DNA of 64,000 nt from Aphelocoma coerulescens. Lineage: Eukaryota > Chordata > Aves > Passeriformes > Corvidae. The number at the start of each line of letters is the position of its first letter. Position 1 is the stretch's first letter. This document shows positions 40,001 to 53,401 of this stretch, in pieces. The translations under genes were made by a program, and so were the position numbers. Under the pieces are notes generated by a model. That model was not told where the DNA came from. It searched no databases and worked only from the letters and a program-made list of their open reading frames with translations. Where the stretch lies: positions 11,860,001 to 11,924,000 of the forward strand of contig NC_091033.1 of NCBI RefSeq assembly GCF_041296385.1, written 5' to 3'.

Positions 40001-40321
40001 TTCACAAAGTGTATGTGTTCTTGATCAAAATATTATATTAAAGCTACAGTCAGATTAAATTGAATTCTTTAGCAGAATAATGAAAGATTAGGTCATAGTA
40101 CTGAGAAAAATGATTTCATAATAAACCAAAGTACAGAGAAAGCATTTGAGGCATTGCTAGAAACCAGTAAATATGTGTGCTTCTCCCTCTGAGAACTGCA
40201 GTTTGCTATTACACTAATCAGATGCTTTTCGATTTCCTTATGAATTAAATTGTCCTCTCTTTAGGAGCTCTGCTCAATAAAACTCTTCTCTAAGCATTGA
40301 GGAGCCCTAACATTTCCTCAT

Positions 40322-40351
40322 GAAAAAAAAGAAAAACCAAACCAAAACCAT
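40322..40351 (+). repeat. A/C-rich low-complexity tract
   Basis: A8-G-A5 followed by ccaaaccaaaacc, the same pattern as the other A/C tracts. A similar short block lies at 40723-40750 (aaacaaacaaacaaaaa). Confidence 0.8.
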
Positions 40352-43300
40352 TGTCTCTTCAGTCTGAACACTTTAGCCTAACTTGAGTAAAACAAAATAA
40401 GGTGGGCACAAGGGAGAGTGGCACTTATTTTCTCCAGAAGAATCAAAGTAACCAAAGGTTAATCAATTATCTAGAATAAAAGCAACCTTGAGTTCTACAA
40501 ACTACAAATTGGATTTATCATATAGAAACACTTCCCTTAGTTGCAGTAAAAAAACGTACCTGGGAAATAAACCTGCAATATAAATAAAAATCATTTTCAT
40601 AAGAAAACCTAATACTAATGTGAAGTAAGTTTATAATTTAGCACAACGTTACAAACAGTAAGAAGTTTATTCTTCTACTAAACTTTGAAAGTTTTGCTGA
40701 TTGCAAACTCCTTCCCAACTGGGAAAAGGAAAAACAAACAAACAAAAAGCCCCTGTATGGAAGAATGTTTTACATTAGCAAAATTGACTATACAAGCAAA
40801 ATTTAACCAAAAATTCAGGACTTTTCCAATGTCCATTTAGGAGTCCAAGTCTGTTTTGGCGTGTACTTCAATAATACTAATACAACAAAAAATGGGCATC
40901 AAATCTGCTGCTTAATAAAGCCACCAGCTACAGCAAGTTTCTGCATATTGACAGCATTCTTACAACACCAACCAGGATTAAAAAGGCATCTCTTGTTATA
41001 AAAGAACATCTCTGCTTTCAACCTCTATTCCCAGATGTTTACACTAGCTGTTCAAAGACCTATTAGAGCTAAACTCTTTGATATATGACCAGCTACTTCT
41101 GCACAGCTTTTTGTTAACTGAAATCTAAACCCAGCAGGGAAAAGGACAAATCAGTTCTTTTATCAAATGTTTTCAGTATCAATTCACTATGAACAGGAAC
41201 GTTCTTTTCTTGGTTTTTCAATGCTCTGGTACATCATGTGTTTAGAAGGATGAGTGAAGAGGAACAGAATTCTGCTCTTTACTAATATCTTTTTAAAGGT
41301 ACTATTTCTAAGGAACATAAATATGAGCAGTTTAATTTTTGAATAAAGATTCCAGAGGAAATTTCTGGATATATGCCCTGAATACAGTTACTTATTTCTC
41401 CCTTTAAACATCACTCATGAAGTGAGTGCCAGTCTGTTCATACTGGGGTAGCTTCTGACACTTCTTATGCCAAATACTTAATTTTGAACCCTGAGAAACA
41501 ACCTTCATGTTTAGTTCAGACATCTACCATTTATATGAGCAATGAGAAGCACATTAAATCAGGAAACAGTAAATAAAAAACATCCAGCACATCTTAATTC
41601 ATTTCTTGAATGAGAGAAAGTTTCTCTTGCAAAACCCAGGAACTCAACCCAAACCACAAACAAGCAAATAAAGAAACCACACACTCCAATCATTCAAATC
41701 AAAGGCAAAATTAAGCTCAGGAGCTAAGCAGAGCTGAGAAGGTTTTAACCTTACACACATAGAGTAACAGCTACCTATCACTGACAGTGGGAAAACAAAG
41801 CCAAACACTGACCAAAATAGTTTTTTGTATATTAAACCTAAAAATTTTTCAGCATTAAATTTAGATTTTTTTTTTAATGAGGTGGAGTTCTGAAAGCCAA
41901 CAGAGCATTTAACATTAATTGCTCATCTTGCCAATAATGCTAAACCACATCCACAAACCAGCATTTAAAGCTGGTTATTATTTCTTCAGGAAAGGAGTTC
42001 TCACACAGATCTCTCTACGTCTCTGCTCTGCATTGTAATTGAGCAGAGGTCTACGAACTAAATGATGCATGAATGTGTATAGATTCAAAGTTCAATTTCT
42101 TCAATCAAAAATCAGAAAAACACTGCCAAAGAAGGAGGAAAGAAAAAAAAACACCAAAAAGGAAAAACAGCATCTGCTAACATTAAACTCTGACTTTGCC
42201 ATTCCGAACAGAATTACAAAACCTCATCTAATGACAGAATAATTAGGCATCCATAAAGCAATCATTGGAACATTGTCAAAAGTTGAGTCTTTGGAAGAAA
42301 TAAAAAAGATACAAATATCAGCACTTTCCCCAGCATTGCCTGAGTCTGTGCCTTTCACTTCCCCTGGCTGACTCCAATCAATGAGTCAGCTGCAGTGGGT
42401 CGAACACAACTGTGATAAAATGGCACCTTATGAAGTAACTGCCTTCATAGATCTCCCCAAATGAGTCATAAACCCATTCATCAATATCCCACCTCGTGCA
42501 GCACAGCACAGGCAGGAGGGGAGTGCTGGGAGCAGGAAAGCTCACTCTGTGGCTCCATTTGCAGCCCATAAATCAGGATTTCTTACATTTGGTGCTACCA
42601 TTAAGTGAGGAATGAGAACCTCCACTATCATTAGTCGACAGCTAACAAGGCATTAACATTTTCATTAACAGTGTTGACAAATCCAAATCGATTTTAAAAG
42701 CTCATTTGCATCATATCCTAAAATTGTGAAGTAGAAGGGAACAGTCTGACAACTTGATTATATGCTATCGCTTAGATTTTTGTTTTTCAGCTTATGTATA
42801 GCTGTAAAGTGCACGTCACATCTGGTTACGTTCTGGTGTCCTCAGATATTTAGTTTGCAACTGCTGTATTAATGCTCTTGTGCACACAGAGACCTGAAAC
42901 ACACAGGGCTGGTGGTCTCTGAGTGTGTTGACTTTGTGAGACACCCAGTCTGAGTTCTCATTTCACCTACACTGGACCAGAGACAGGCACTAGATCCTCT
43001 CCCACTTTGTCTCCTGACTTTTTTGGATAGGCAGACCCTTTTTCATGGAATTAGGAAGGGTCAGTCCCTAAAGAGGCTCAGCAGCCATTCAAAATGAAAG
43101 CCTATAATGTACACTAGACACTGGTGACTTTCTTTGAATTCCAATGCATTATCTGATATTGCTTTTAAATTTCATTCCAAACCCTTCAGCTAAATTAAGC
43201 ACTGCTACAGGGAATTTTTTTTTAAAAATCATTCTGTAATTAACAGCCTCTTAAATTGACTAATTAAATCATGTTTCAATACCAGATTTGGTACATAAAT

Positions 43301-44064
43301 ACAGCCAATTTTTCTTCCTTTTTGCAAAGATTTTGGTATGATGGAGAGCAAGCAATTCTTAGAAACAGATTCACATGAGTGTGTATTCAGAAGAGGAAGA
43401 GTAATAGAAAATTTCAAATGCACAGATACCTTGACAGCAAAACACACAACATTTATTGTAGTAATTAAGGAGAGTGCATTTTTCAGTTGTACATTTTTGG
43501 CTTTAGTGAGAGTTAAATGCATTTAGCAATACAATCTTTTAATTTTAAGTAACAGGAACCTATTACAGCCACAAAAAATCAGAAGGTTAAAAAAAGAAAA
43601 AAGTCATTCTGGATTTGGGTGTGCTGTGCACAGCCTCCATCAGCTGCTTTCATTCCTCTTTCTAGAGAAGCACACAAACAGGGACCAGTGCTGGATTTAC
43701 CTTCTCCCATTTCCACACGTAGTCACAGGGTTTAAAAATGAAAGCAAAACTGCTACTAATTAAGCAGGTCTGAATTAGACACTGCTTGCCCAGAACAACT
43801 GCTTCAGAATTGATTTCCCATAAATTCACCTTTGCAGTCAAAGCTAACATGCTTTACCAATTTGGCAGCAGGAAGATGAAGAGCAACCAGCACATGATGT
43901 GGAAGTTGGTGTTTTCCTCTCACTGAGCTACAGAAGCCTCTCAAGCTGACAGTGGCAAGCAAGGGCTTATCTGTGCTGCATTGCAGAGCACACACAACCC
44001 TAAGGCTGTTCCCATAACCTCTGTCCCTTAAGATGGACAAGTTCTTTTCTAGTGTATAAGGCAG

Positions 44065-44142
44065 GACAAAACAAAACCAAACCAAAGGCACAAAACCCAA
44101 CAAAATAGAAACACAACCAAAAAAACCCCACCACCACCAGCC
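44065..44142 (+). repeat. A/C-rich low-complexity tract ending in (CCA)n
   Basis: About 78 bases of A runs with C interruptions, ending in caccaccacc. On the minus strand it makes the glycine/tryptophan run inside a 158-codon frame at 43804-44280. That frame has no recognisable domain and is not called a gene. Confidence 0.85.
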
Positions 44143-45355
44143 ACGAAAAGTGTATTTAAAATACACCAGCAGCACAAGGTACTGTTTGAAGATAGTATAG
44201 ATTGATGTCAGAAGCAACGTCCTTGATGAATAATCAGTCTTCATTTGAAGCTGCTGATATTTTACTACTCTTAAAGTCACACTAGGAATTCTCTTTCAAG
44301 ATCCAGACAGTTCTACCAGAACTGGCTGGTTTTGACGTGTTTGCTATTCGATACTGGCTTCCTAATTTCATCAGTTTACAAGCTCTCTTTCAAAAAATTA
44401 CTTTATAACAACACTTTAGAAATTTGAATTTTCTATTTACCAATTCTTCTGCACCAGGAAATGTTACATACATTGCTATTTTAATAACTTATGCATCTTC
44501 CCTTACATCTCAATAATTACAACAATTAGGATCCTGGCTACAACTGAGACAAATAAAATCATTTGTTAACTAAAGGCTTTGCAGCCTGGGTTGTTTTTAT
44601 CCCTGAACATAGCAGGAAAGCTGCTGCTAATAGGTGTTCCATGGGCAGTAAATTGCCCAAGGTACAGCCAGCCTCAGCACAGGCTCCATGGCCAGGTTTA
44701 CTTAGGCTCTGATCAATAAGTTCTGTGCATCTTGTCTATATTGGAGTTCTCCTTATTACAGGCTCAATTGATTCTCCAGGCAACAGCAAAGATTATACTC
44801 CATGGGTAGAGCAGATGTTGTTCTGACCTCCACCCACTGGCTCAGAGAGTTTTCTGCCTGCCTTCAGTAAAGAAAGATAACCAGGCACACATCATGCCCT
44901 TGCACAATGGGTGTTACATTCATTATAGAAAAGTTTCTGCTAATGCGCTCTTTATTTTATTTTAAAAGTCTCTGCACCCACATAGACACCCACCATGAAA
45001 ATCATGGTAAACTACTAATTCTTAAGAATTTTAGAGAAATATCCTTGACTTTTAAAAACTTAAAGTTTGTCAAAAAGTGCACAACAAATTCTGAAAGGCA
45101 ACACTAAAGCAAAACAAAGAATCCATTTTCTGAGATTGCTGTAAACTATAGATTAACACAGAAATGCCACCATTTACCAATGCCACAGATTGATATTGGC
45201 CAAGGAAATATTCTGTTATTTGAATTAATTTTTATCTTTAACATTAAGGCAGAACAAAAAGCAGAAATAAACTCACCAAATAATAAATGAAAATGGAAAA
45301 CCACCAAACCCTTCTTGGGAGAACAAGGGAATCTGATAAATATAGAAAAAAACCC

Positions 45356-45958
45356 TCAAGTAGGAGATACAAAAGATCCTAAAGATAGCAGTGATAAAGG
45401 AAATAGAGGTACAAAGGGAGAATTGTGATCTGAAAGGGTGGGATATTGCTTTTGAGAATATCTGATATAAGGAAGACCAAGAGGAGATATTGATATATCA
45501 AGTATTTTTATATTTAGAAGACTATTTAATAGGCTAACCTGAGTACTGGGAAAGCTGAGGAGCAGATATAAAACACTAAACTCTCTCCATATACACATAA
45601 AAAGTGGGAGAACTTTTGAGCACACAACTGTGACACAATAACACCAATTTCTGCACCGAGGGGCACAACTCATGTCTTGGAGCAACAGACAAAACAGATT
45701 GGAGAGGGGAAAAAAGGGGGCTAAAGACAACAAGAGAGCAAAATACATATAAATCTTTAACCCTCTTAAAATCATAAGGTTTAATAAAGACCCTACAAAC
45801 CCAGAGAGCTCCATTACCTTAAAGAGCCTGTGCCCAGTTGCTCCCAGCCAAGCTCTTGCCCCCAGCCCCAGTGCTGCCAGATAAATGCTCACCTCCCACA
45901 GCCCCCTCCCCAATCCACCTGTGCATTCAGGCAGAGCAACCAATCCCAAGTGTGCCAA
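45356..45958 (-). other. longest open frame in the window; probably not a gene
   Basis: A 200-codon minus-strand frame. Its first codon is TTG; the first ATG is codon 49, leaving about 152 codons. The early part comes from a GC-richer, G-rich stretch (minus strand, 45820-45960) and is alanine/glycine/leucine-rich. The remainder is leucine/phenylalanine/serine-rich because the strand is T-rich. No conserved domain is recognised, and the frame ends in low-complexity sequence. A donor-like ctcatg followed by gtgagt lies just upstream on the minus strand (GT at 45966-45965), so the GC-richer part could be a first exon of a noncoding transcript, but this is speculative. Confidence 0.12.
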
Positions 45959-47042
45959 GCACTCACCATGAGCTGCAGCACACCTGGAACTTAAGGGCTT
46001 CAGAGAAGCTCAGCTGTTACAGTTAGAAAAGTATTTCACACAATTCTTTTCCAGATCAGGGTATCAGGTGATTATTGTGCTAGAGCCAATCAAAAGCCTT
46101 TGGCTAATGGCCTATCCAGGCTGCTGAACATGGCCCAAACACTTTAATTCAATTTATCCAGAATTAAGGTTTAAGATTGTTTCCAGTGAAGTCAGGGGAT
46201 GTATTTCAGGCCAGAACCTTGCATCTCATTCGAGAAAAAATAAAAATAAAAACATCATAGACATAAAACTAGGGAAACACCATCTAGTTTCTTCATCCTA
46301 ATGGGTGACTGATACTATGTTCCTTTCTTATGTATTTTGATCTGTCTCCCCTCGATCACCAGGTGATCTTCCAGCTTGTTGAGTACAGAGCAGCTGATGT
46401 AAAGAACCAAAGCACTTTCCTTGGTGCCTCTTCAAGGGACAAGTGCCCCTGGGAAGGGTCTGACCCCTATTACCAGGGCCCTGGACCAAAAGTGAAACAG
46501 GAGCAGCTAAAAACTTGGTTCTTGGACAAAATTTTAACAAATAAACCAAGGAAAATCTCATGGACCATCAGACTGGCAGAAGGCAAAATTCAGTGCCTTG
46601 AACTGTAACCTGCCTAAGGTATGTATGTGCACATATATACCTGTGCATAGAGGCTGGAGAGGGGAGAAAAATGTTTCTCTCCCTTCTCTGTATGTTTTAA
46701 ACCAGAGAATGAACTTCTAAACCTTTTGTGCAAACCTCATCAGACATGCAGCTAGAGGTTAGTTAAGACCAGAAGAATCAACTTGGAATTAATGTTGTAT
46801 CAGGATTTTTTTCTACATACTGTGCTATTAAAATGTTAAACTAGTTTTAGTAGAAAATCTTTAAATTTTTTTTGTGATTAAGAAAGTTTTGGTTTTGAAT
46901 TAAGGCAGTTCACAACAGCTGTGCAGCAGCAGTTTCATTTGTAATCCTGACAGGACTAGTATTAAAAATGTCTGGATATTGAAGCATTCTTTTTTGTTTG
47001 GTAGTTTGAATTTCACCTCTTTCCCCTCCACTTGTCCAACAG

Positions 47043-47116
47043 TCTGGCACTATAAAGCCAATGGAACAGGAAATGTTATTTTTGGATCAAGATGTCTCAT
47101 CAGAAATGGAAAGAAA
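47043..47116 (+). other. candidate short exon (unrecognised)
   Basis: Follows a good pyrimidine-rich acceptor (cctctttcccctccacttgtccaacag) and ends at aagaaa followed by gtaaat. One frame is open across it and reads WHYKANGTGNVIFGSRCL and on, closing at a TAG 14 bases past the donor. Thirty open codons are unremarkable by chance, and the peptide is not one I recognise. The next 300 bases (47117-47420) are unique, balanced sequence that might be conserved noncoding DNA. Confidence 0.1.
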
Positions 47117-47790
47117 GTAAATGCTGCAATGTAGCTGCCTACGACTTCCTCCACTAAGCCCGTGCTTACACTTTATTTTTCTTTCCTGGACAGCTACAGT
47201 AGTTTCATGCAGTCCTCAGCTACTGCATTATCAGCAAAGGAAAATGAAATAAGCTGCTACAATTACTTGTCACTCCTGTCATTTCTCGATGCTATTAAGT
47301 AGTTCCGTGATTCATCCAAGTGGGCTGTAGCTGGGATCAGGATGTGAAAAATAGTCCTGTCTTCAACTTAAGATATTTCTCATGTTTATAGGTTACAAGA
47401 TCCAGGTTCCATCTCGGTAACACACATGTTACTCCTCATTAAATTTGAAAGAGAATGTCTATAATTTAATTCTGTTCCCTCCTCAGGTGTAGGTGTAGAT
47501 GATCTTATTCATTCCAGTGGAGGATTGGAGAAAGAAGTACAGAAGATAAATGCATAGCTGAAAACATTGCAGGAGTGATAGGCAATAATTATACAGCCTG
47601 ATGGGATGTTTGTCACTTTTCTTGCCTTGTTTAATGTTGCTACAAAGACATAACTGCATTTTTCCTCTCCACAAAACATTTGGAGAATTGATGCTTGCTA
47701 AAGACCAAAAGCATTTTGATTTAATGAAACCAAAAGAGTGGAAAAACGAGTGAGAAATCTTCTTTCTTAATCTCTTGCACTAAGCAGGGA

Positions 47791-47841
47791 CAAGAAAAAA
47801 AACCCAACGCAACAAAACCAAAAAACACAAACAGACAAATA
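47791..47841 (+). repeat. A/C-rich low-complexity tract
   Basis: Starts with A8 then cccaacgcaacaaaacc and further A/C units. Same orientation as the other tracts. Confidence 0.82.
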
Positions 47842-48152
47842 ATGGGTTCAAGGGAATTTTAAAACTTCTATTTCTATACTTTGGGTAATGTAAAATCCAC
47901 TCTTAGTGTTCCCAAAGTTTTGCCAGAGAGGGCTCCAGGAGGAGCCTGGTAATTGTTTGTAGTTTGGAAGTGAGGCAGATGAAGCCATAAAGCCCAGGAG
48001 GCAGCCAGGGCCCGGATTAGAAGGATATGTGGATTAGAAGATAAAGTCCTAAATACAAAAGGATGTGCTCTGCATTTTGACACCCCCTCTGTGGTCTGTT
48101 TAAAAGGTTGTGATTTACACTTCAGCCCAGAGAAGGAAGCTTTGCCTTTTCT

Positions 48153-48171
48153 AAGATATTACAAATATCTT
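48153..48171. repeat. short hairpin, 8-bp arms, 3-nt loop
   Basis: aagatatt (48153-48160) and aatatctt (48164-48171) are perfect reverse complements around aca. It is AT-rich and such hairpins are expected by chance at low frequency in 64 kb, so it is noted as structure only. Confidence 0.75.
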
Positions 48172-51100
48172 GGTGGCTGTGGACACCTCACCAAACTGCT
48201 GCAATTATCTTGATCTCTTTAATCTCCTGTGCTTTCCCCGGAGTCTTTGTGTCCCTTGGTCCCCTTGCCCTGTTCATTCCATTAAAATCTCTTTGTGACA
48301 ACTCTGTTCCTTAAAAGCCAAGTCAGAGTTCAGGGAAAGGAAAGGCTGACACCTGGCTGGAGGCTCCCCATGTATCACATTTTAAATAACTCTGATAATA
48401 AGCAAGATGAGATTCGCCTGGAAGAGACTGGACAACATTACAATAATTTATACATTCTACTTCTACTCACCTACAGTCTTAAATTAGATTTATATTATTT
48501 AGTATATTTGATCTGTTCTCTGGATTTCAAAAGGCATTAACTTGATATTTTTACTTTTTATCCAAAGGAGAGATGGTGTTTTCCAGCTGTGGGTCAAAAA
48601 GGGGAAGAATTTCTTTATAGAGCAAAGCAAGGAGGACCTCCCAGACAAATACTTATTATTTTCTTGTCAAGTGCTGTCATTTTCCTGCCTACAAAGTGAG
48701 TAGTGAAGCAGCACTGAAGTGGCATTTTATGTTAAAATAATAACTAAAATAACAATTGATACAGGATGGGATGTATTCTTATGCTTTGTGACAAGATCTG
48801 GTGATTCAGGGACTCTACTTCAAACCTTTAATGGTTTTTGAAACAAAGTCAGTAAATACTTAATTGTCAGGGCATTATTAATGAAAAACAAAGTTCTTTT
48901 CTGTTTAAACTTTCTAATTTAAAGGATGCACTAAGCAAAAGAGAGATCATACATAATTTAATGTCATTTAGGAAGCAAATTAAAATGTAATTTCACTCCT
49001 CCATCTAATAACACCGCTCCTTCAAGATCTGGGGATGTTGTTTAAGCCAAAGATGGTGGCTTCCTTGACAATTCTAGGTAAGAATAGATACCCTTAAAAG
49101 AAATGAATAGAATAAAAGGGCATGAATAAGCAGGATTTACTAAATTGAGGGTTCAGAAAATGGTAAGAGATCCCTGAAGAAGACTTAACATTGAAGATAC
49201 ATATTAGAATGAAGAATAAAATGAAGGTTAATCCTGATAATGAAGCACTTGAACCCAGAGAAAATGTCATTATCAACATGTTAACATGTGCAGAGTTGAG
49301 TTGAGAATTGGATGGCTTGAGACAGTCAATGGTATTTGCAGGTTTTCATCTGCTGCTCATTAGGGCTGGTGTAAAACTGCTCCTGGCCAGTAGCTGCTGG
49401 AGAGGGCACCTTTGTGGGGTGGCAGGGTATTCCCAGCAAAACGGGATGGGAGAGCTCAACAGACCAACCCATGGCTCCCTTACAGTGCCCTGGGGAATTG
49501 GTTTGCTTTTGGGTGAAAGCTGATATTTCTTTTCAAGGTATGAAAAGCCACAGGCCTGATCTAACATAAACTTCATCCCATTACCCTGCCATGCAGCTGA
49601 GCTTGAGAGGAACAATATTGACAATTTTAGCAACAGTGAAACAACTTCCCACCAAACTGGAATTCACTTTAATCAGAGCAAAATCTGAGAAAGAAAACTC
49701 ACTTCTAAAAGTTGGGAATTTGGTTCATTTTCCAATAACAGTGCTTTATTCCATACTTCCCCGTGCCCTGAGTATAAACATGGGAAATTGTGATAGACTC
49801 TTTCTGAGCTAAAACTGGCTGAACTAAATCTTCCAAGCAGAATGTTTTAGAACCAGGATAGAAGGAGCAAACCTGATGCATAGAAAACATCCAACACAGA
49901 AATATGAGTCCATAATATGACAGTGTTTTGTCAAACTCCAGTGTGAAAGATTCTCCTTGGCATGTTGCAGGAGATTTTCATACTCCCATTCTGTGCTTTT
50001 ACCAACTCTTTAGAAATGTTTCACATAAGCCTTCAGCTGCTCAAGCTTTTGTACACTGAACCTTTCTCCTAGAGAGTATTTAAAAACATACAATAAAATT
50101 ATCCAATGAAAGACTTGAGGGTTCTTATCCTGTTTTTATTGGAAAGATGACTGCATCTCTAAAGCTTGGCTCATATTTATCCTGAAAAGCTGTTTATATG
50201 TGAAGGCAGGAAATAATAATACTTAGGATATATGATTTGTGCATGCAACAGTGTTACAAGCAGGCAAAAATAAAGGTATTTTTTTTATGTTTCTGTTTGG
50301 AATTGCTGCACTAAGTCTCTCCACAGTTTTTCCTTACTATTTCAGCTGGAGAAATACCTGTATTTTTTCCAGTCTCTTTAAAATGTAACACATTCCAAAA
50401 TAGCAAAAGCCATTGACAACTTTGTAGTCACACCCCCAATTATCATACATTTGAGATATATACACACACATATATTGGTTATTATAAATGTGGTTTCACT
50501 GCTACCACAGTCAAATGAAGAACACACTCCTGCTGCAGGGTGACATAATGTCTACTTGCTTTTCAGACAATATAACCTTAAAGGTAATAATAAAAAGCCT
50601 GTCAAATATTTCAACCATCTTTTGGCCTTCAAAACTCCTGTTATGGCACCAATTATCTTTCACAGCAATTTAGCTCTTGTATGCTCTAAATAATGCAAAA
50701 CACTAACAGAACTGTATCAGCAGGGAAATTGCTTTGGTGGCTTTTATTTCTTTTTTACAGCATCTCTGTACCTCCAAAGTGTCTTTTTCTTTTTGCTGCT
50801 GAAAGTCATTCACCATTTTTTCGGTGAAAAACTTTAATTAGCAACCTTCCTGATGCAAAGAACCTTCCTGATTGCAGAAGCAGGAAAGAACACACCCAGG
50901 TACTAAAAGCCTCTACACAATTGTCATCCTCAAAGATTGCAATATTGAGGGACTGGCACCTTTTCATTAGCATGGTTATTAAACAGATATATCCAGAGAC
51001 AGTTTTCATATGAAACCTTTAGGATCTGAAGGCATTCTCACATATTTTTACAAGTCCCACTTCTGAACAGTAGCTTGAAAAGTATGTAGAGGACTTTTGC

Positions 51101-52833
51101 AATCTTGCAAATGCTGTTCCCTCAAAATTTTATCAGCCTTCTACAGTTTAGTAACACAAAAGTGAAAGAAAAAAGGAGCTCTTGGGAAGCTACTGAAGGA
51201 GAATTAACAAGGAGGTAGAAAAGGCTGCTCACTGATCTGTCTAATGAAACTACAAATTAAATGTAGAATGTGTGTTAAAAACACAACTGGCTCTCCTTGC
51301 TGCCATTAAGACAAACAAACTTGGGTGTTTCTTTCCACAAAGTGAGGAGAAATGAGCAGAGCTGCATCCTTTCATCCCTGCTCCTGAATTTGGTTCTTGA
51401 ATGAAAAAATTTCGTGATAGAAGAAACACTGAGGAGTGGTGGGGTTTTTAATGGTTTTATCAGCTTTGCTGCCCTTTCACAAATTCATAGATTTATTTAA
51501 CCATGATTTTCAAATTCCATGAGGCAGTATAGTAACATTTCTCAACCAAAATATTTCAAACCTCAGCATTCAAACTATTATACAAAGAAAAAATTAGGTA
51601 TTTTGGCCATTTAATCAGACCTAAAAAAACACAGGTCACAGTAGCAGGTGACATTCTTTAAGCCAGCATCACAGACTCACACTCAACTTCTTATTTTCCT
51701 TCTTAAGCTCCAGAAAAGGGCTATTTATTGAGCTGTTTCTAAAGAGGCTTCGCTGTACGGATACCGCTGTTCCAGCTACAATCTCATCAACTTGAGAGCT
51801 GCTCTTCAGACACTTCACATGTTCTGAGTGTAAACCAGCTCTTCCCACATCTACTGCAGGTGGCAAAGCCTGAACACAGGGTTAAAAGTCTGGCTAAGCT
51901 GAGAATTACAAGAAACAAGTATTTCTTATTGTCATTAGAAGTATCTGTGTCTGAATGCTTATGTGGGAAGAATAAAGTCCAGAATTCTCTGTACACTTTG
52001 TCGTACACTAAGGTTCACTTCCCTGTTGCCTCACTGCATAAAAAGGTGTCTATCAGAAAATATTTGGTATGTTATTTACCTATAATTCTGCTATAAGTTG
52101 GTATTGCTTAATTGTGCAGGTAATGAACAGAAATTTCACAGTGTATTTAAACTCACAAATTTATTCAGTTATTGAAAATGCTGGTTTAAAAAAAATGCAA
52201 ACAAATAACACAAAACCTGCAACTCAATTCCCATTACTAAAATTACATTTGTTATCTACAGTTTGGGAATTTCCTGATTGTTGAAGAATTACTACAGCAT
52301 TTACAGATACTGCTGATGCTACTGGAAACTGATGGGGTTTTTTTCACCAGAACATAAACAGGTATTTATTGTACACGTGCACACATCCATCCACAGTTTA
52401 TTTGTGATCCATGGGGTGGGTGGGTATGTTCTGATTTGGGTTTCTGCTTCTATTTACTTCTGGAAAAAAAAGGAACCTTAACTCCACCTGAACTGCTGAA
52501 CACTGCTTTTGTATCACAATGTGCAATTCAAATTTAGCTCTTGGCAATGCCCTGGTCACTACTGTATGAGCAGTACTGCCTAAAGGGTTATTATTTAGGG
52601 TCACATTAATTTCACAACTGCTCTGACATTAATGCACTCCTTCCTCCCTCACTTAATGTTTCCCCATATTTTATTGCTCTGAACAGAGGTCTGGAAATAA
52701 CTGACTTTAATGAAGTGAATCATGGGGTGTCAAACCCTCATTTCAGTATGAACAGATGTAAAACCCAATTTTTTTCCCCTCTATATATATACAGTGCTGA
52801 TCCAGCTATCCAGAACTCTTAAAATAGCATTAA

Positions 52834-52845
52834 TTTGCATGCAAA
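52834..52845. promoter_or_regulatory. palindromic octamer-like (POU-type) site
   Basis: The sequence tttgcatgcaaa is a perfect 12-bp palindrome preceded by a, so the plus strand carries the octamer ATTTGCAT at 52833-52840. Octamers bind POU-domain factors such as OCT proteins, and palindromic versions can bind dimers; that is family knowledge. A TAAT homeodomain core sits just before it (52830-52833, cattaat) and the flanks are unique AT-rich sequence. Other exact ATTTGCAT copies lie at 42704-42711 and 63776-63783. Regulatory function is an inference from motif alone; an 8-mer recurs by chance. Confidence 0.25.
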
Positions 52846-53382
52846 GCAACTCTAAAGACTTCTCTTATTTTCACAATAAGATAAAGCAACTTAATGTAAA
52901 TCTAGATTGATCTTTTGATTTAAATACATTAGAAAATATGTATTGTGGATATTTAATCAGGATATGGTGCTTCTGAGACTTCTCTGTACCCTGATTTTTT
53001 TGGTTATTAGTGTGCAGCTAAGGAGTTTCTTCGTATTCTCAGTGCTTTGATTTCTCTAGGGAAATGCTGTTCAGCTGAACTCTGGTGATGTCCACACTGC
53101 CCAGAGCTGGAACATTCTGGACAGTCTGGCCTCATCCACATCACACAGAATTTGGTCACATTCGCAGTCCCAGATGCTGGTCTGGAGTCCCCAAGACATG
53201 ATATTTTTTTGGGTGGTTTTCAGGTGAGAACACTGGCAGGTTACCAGTCTGAGAAGTTTCATATTGGCTCTGCCATGTCCAGGTTCATTGCAGGGATTTA
53301 GTTGATCATGCAGCCTGGAAATAAATCAGCAGTAGTGTAGAGCCTGAGAGTCAAAGCTACAGCCTGGGCACAGCTACACAGT

Positions 53383-53401
53383 CTGGGTTTGGCAAACCCA
53401 G
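53383..53401. repeat. GC-containing hairpin, 8-bp arms, 3-nt loop
   Basis: ctgggttt (53383-53390) and aaacccag (53394-53401) flank ggc. It lies in a GC-richer segment about 460 bases before the candidate exon at 53864. No known RNA family is recognised. Confidence 0.78.

Larger units (their letters stand above)
34799..45355. other. no gene recognised; unique sequence
   Basis: Mostly AT-rich. The 152-codon plus-strand frame at 38318-38776 starts with ATG but is AT-derived and unrecognised. 39.26-39.64 kb is GC-richer with a 126-codon minus-strand frame of no known family. A T10 run lies at 41866-41875. 42.60-42.75 kb is unique, contains the octamer at 42704, and may be regulatory. Confidence 0.66.

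Noticed and set aside
43804..44280. 158-codon minus-strand frame
   Set aside because: Its central part is the translation of an A/C-rich low-complexity tract (tryptophan/glycine run); no domain.
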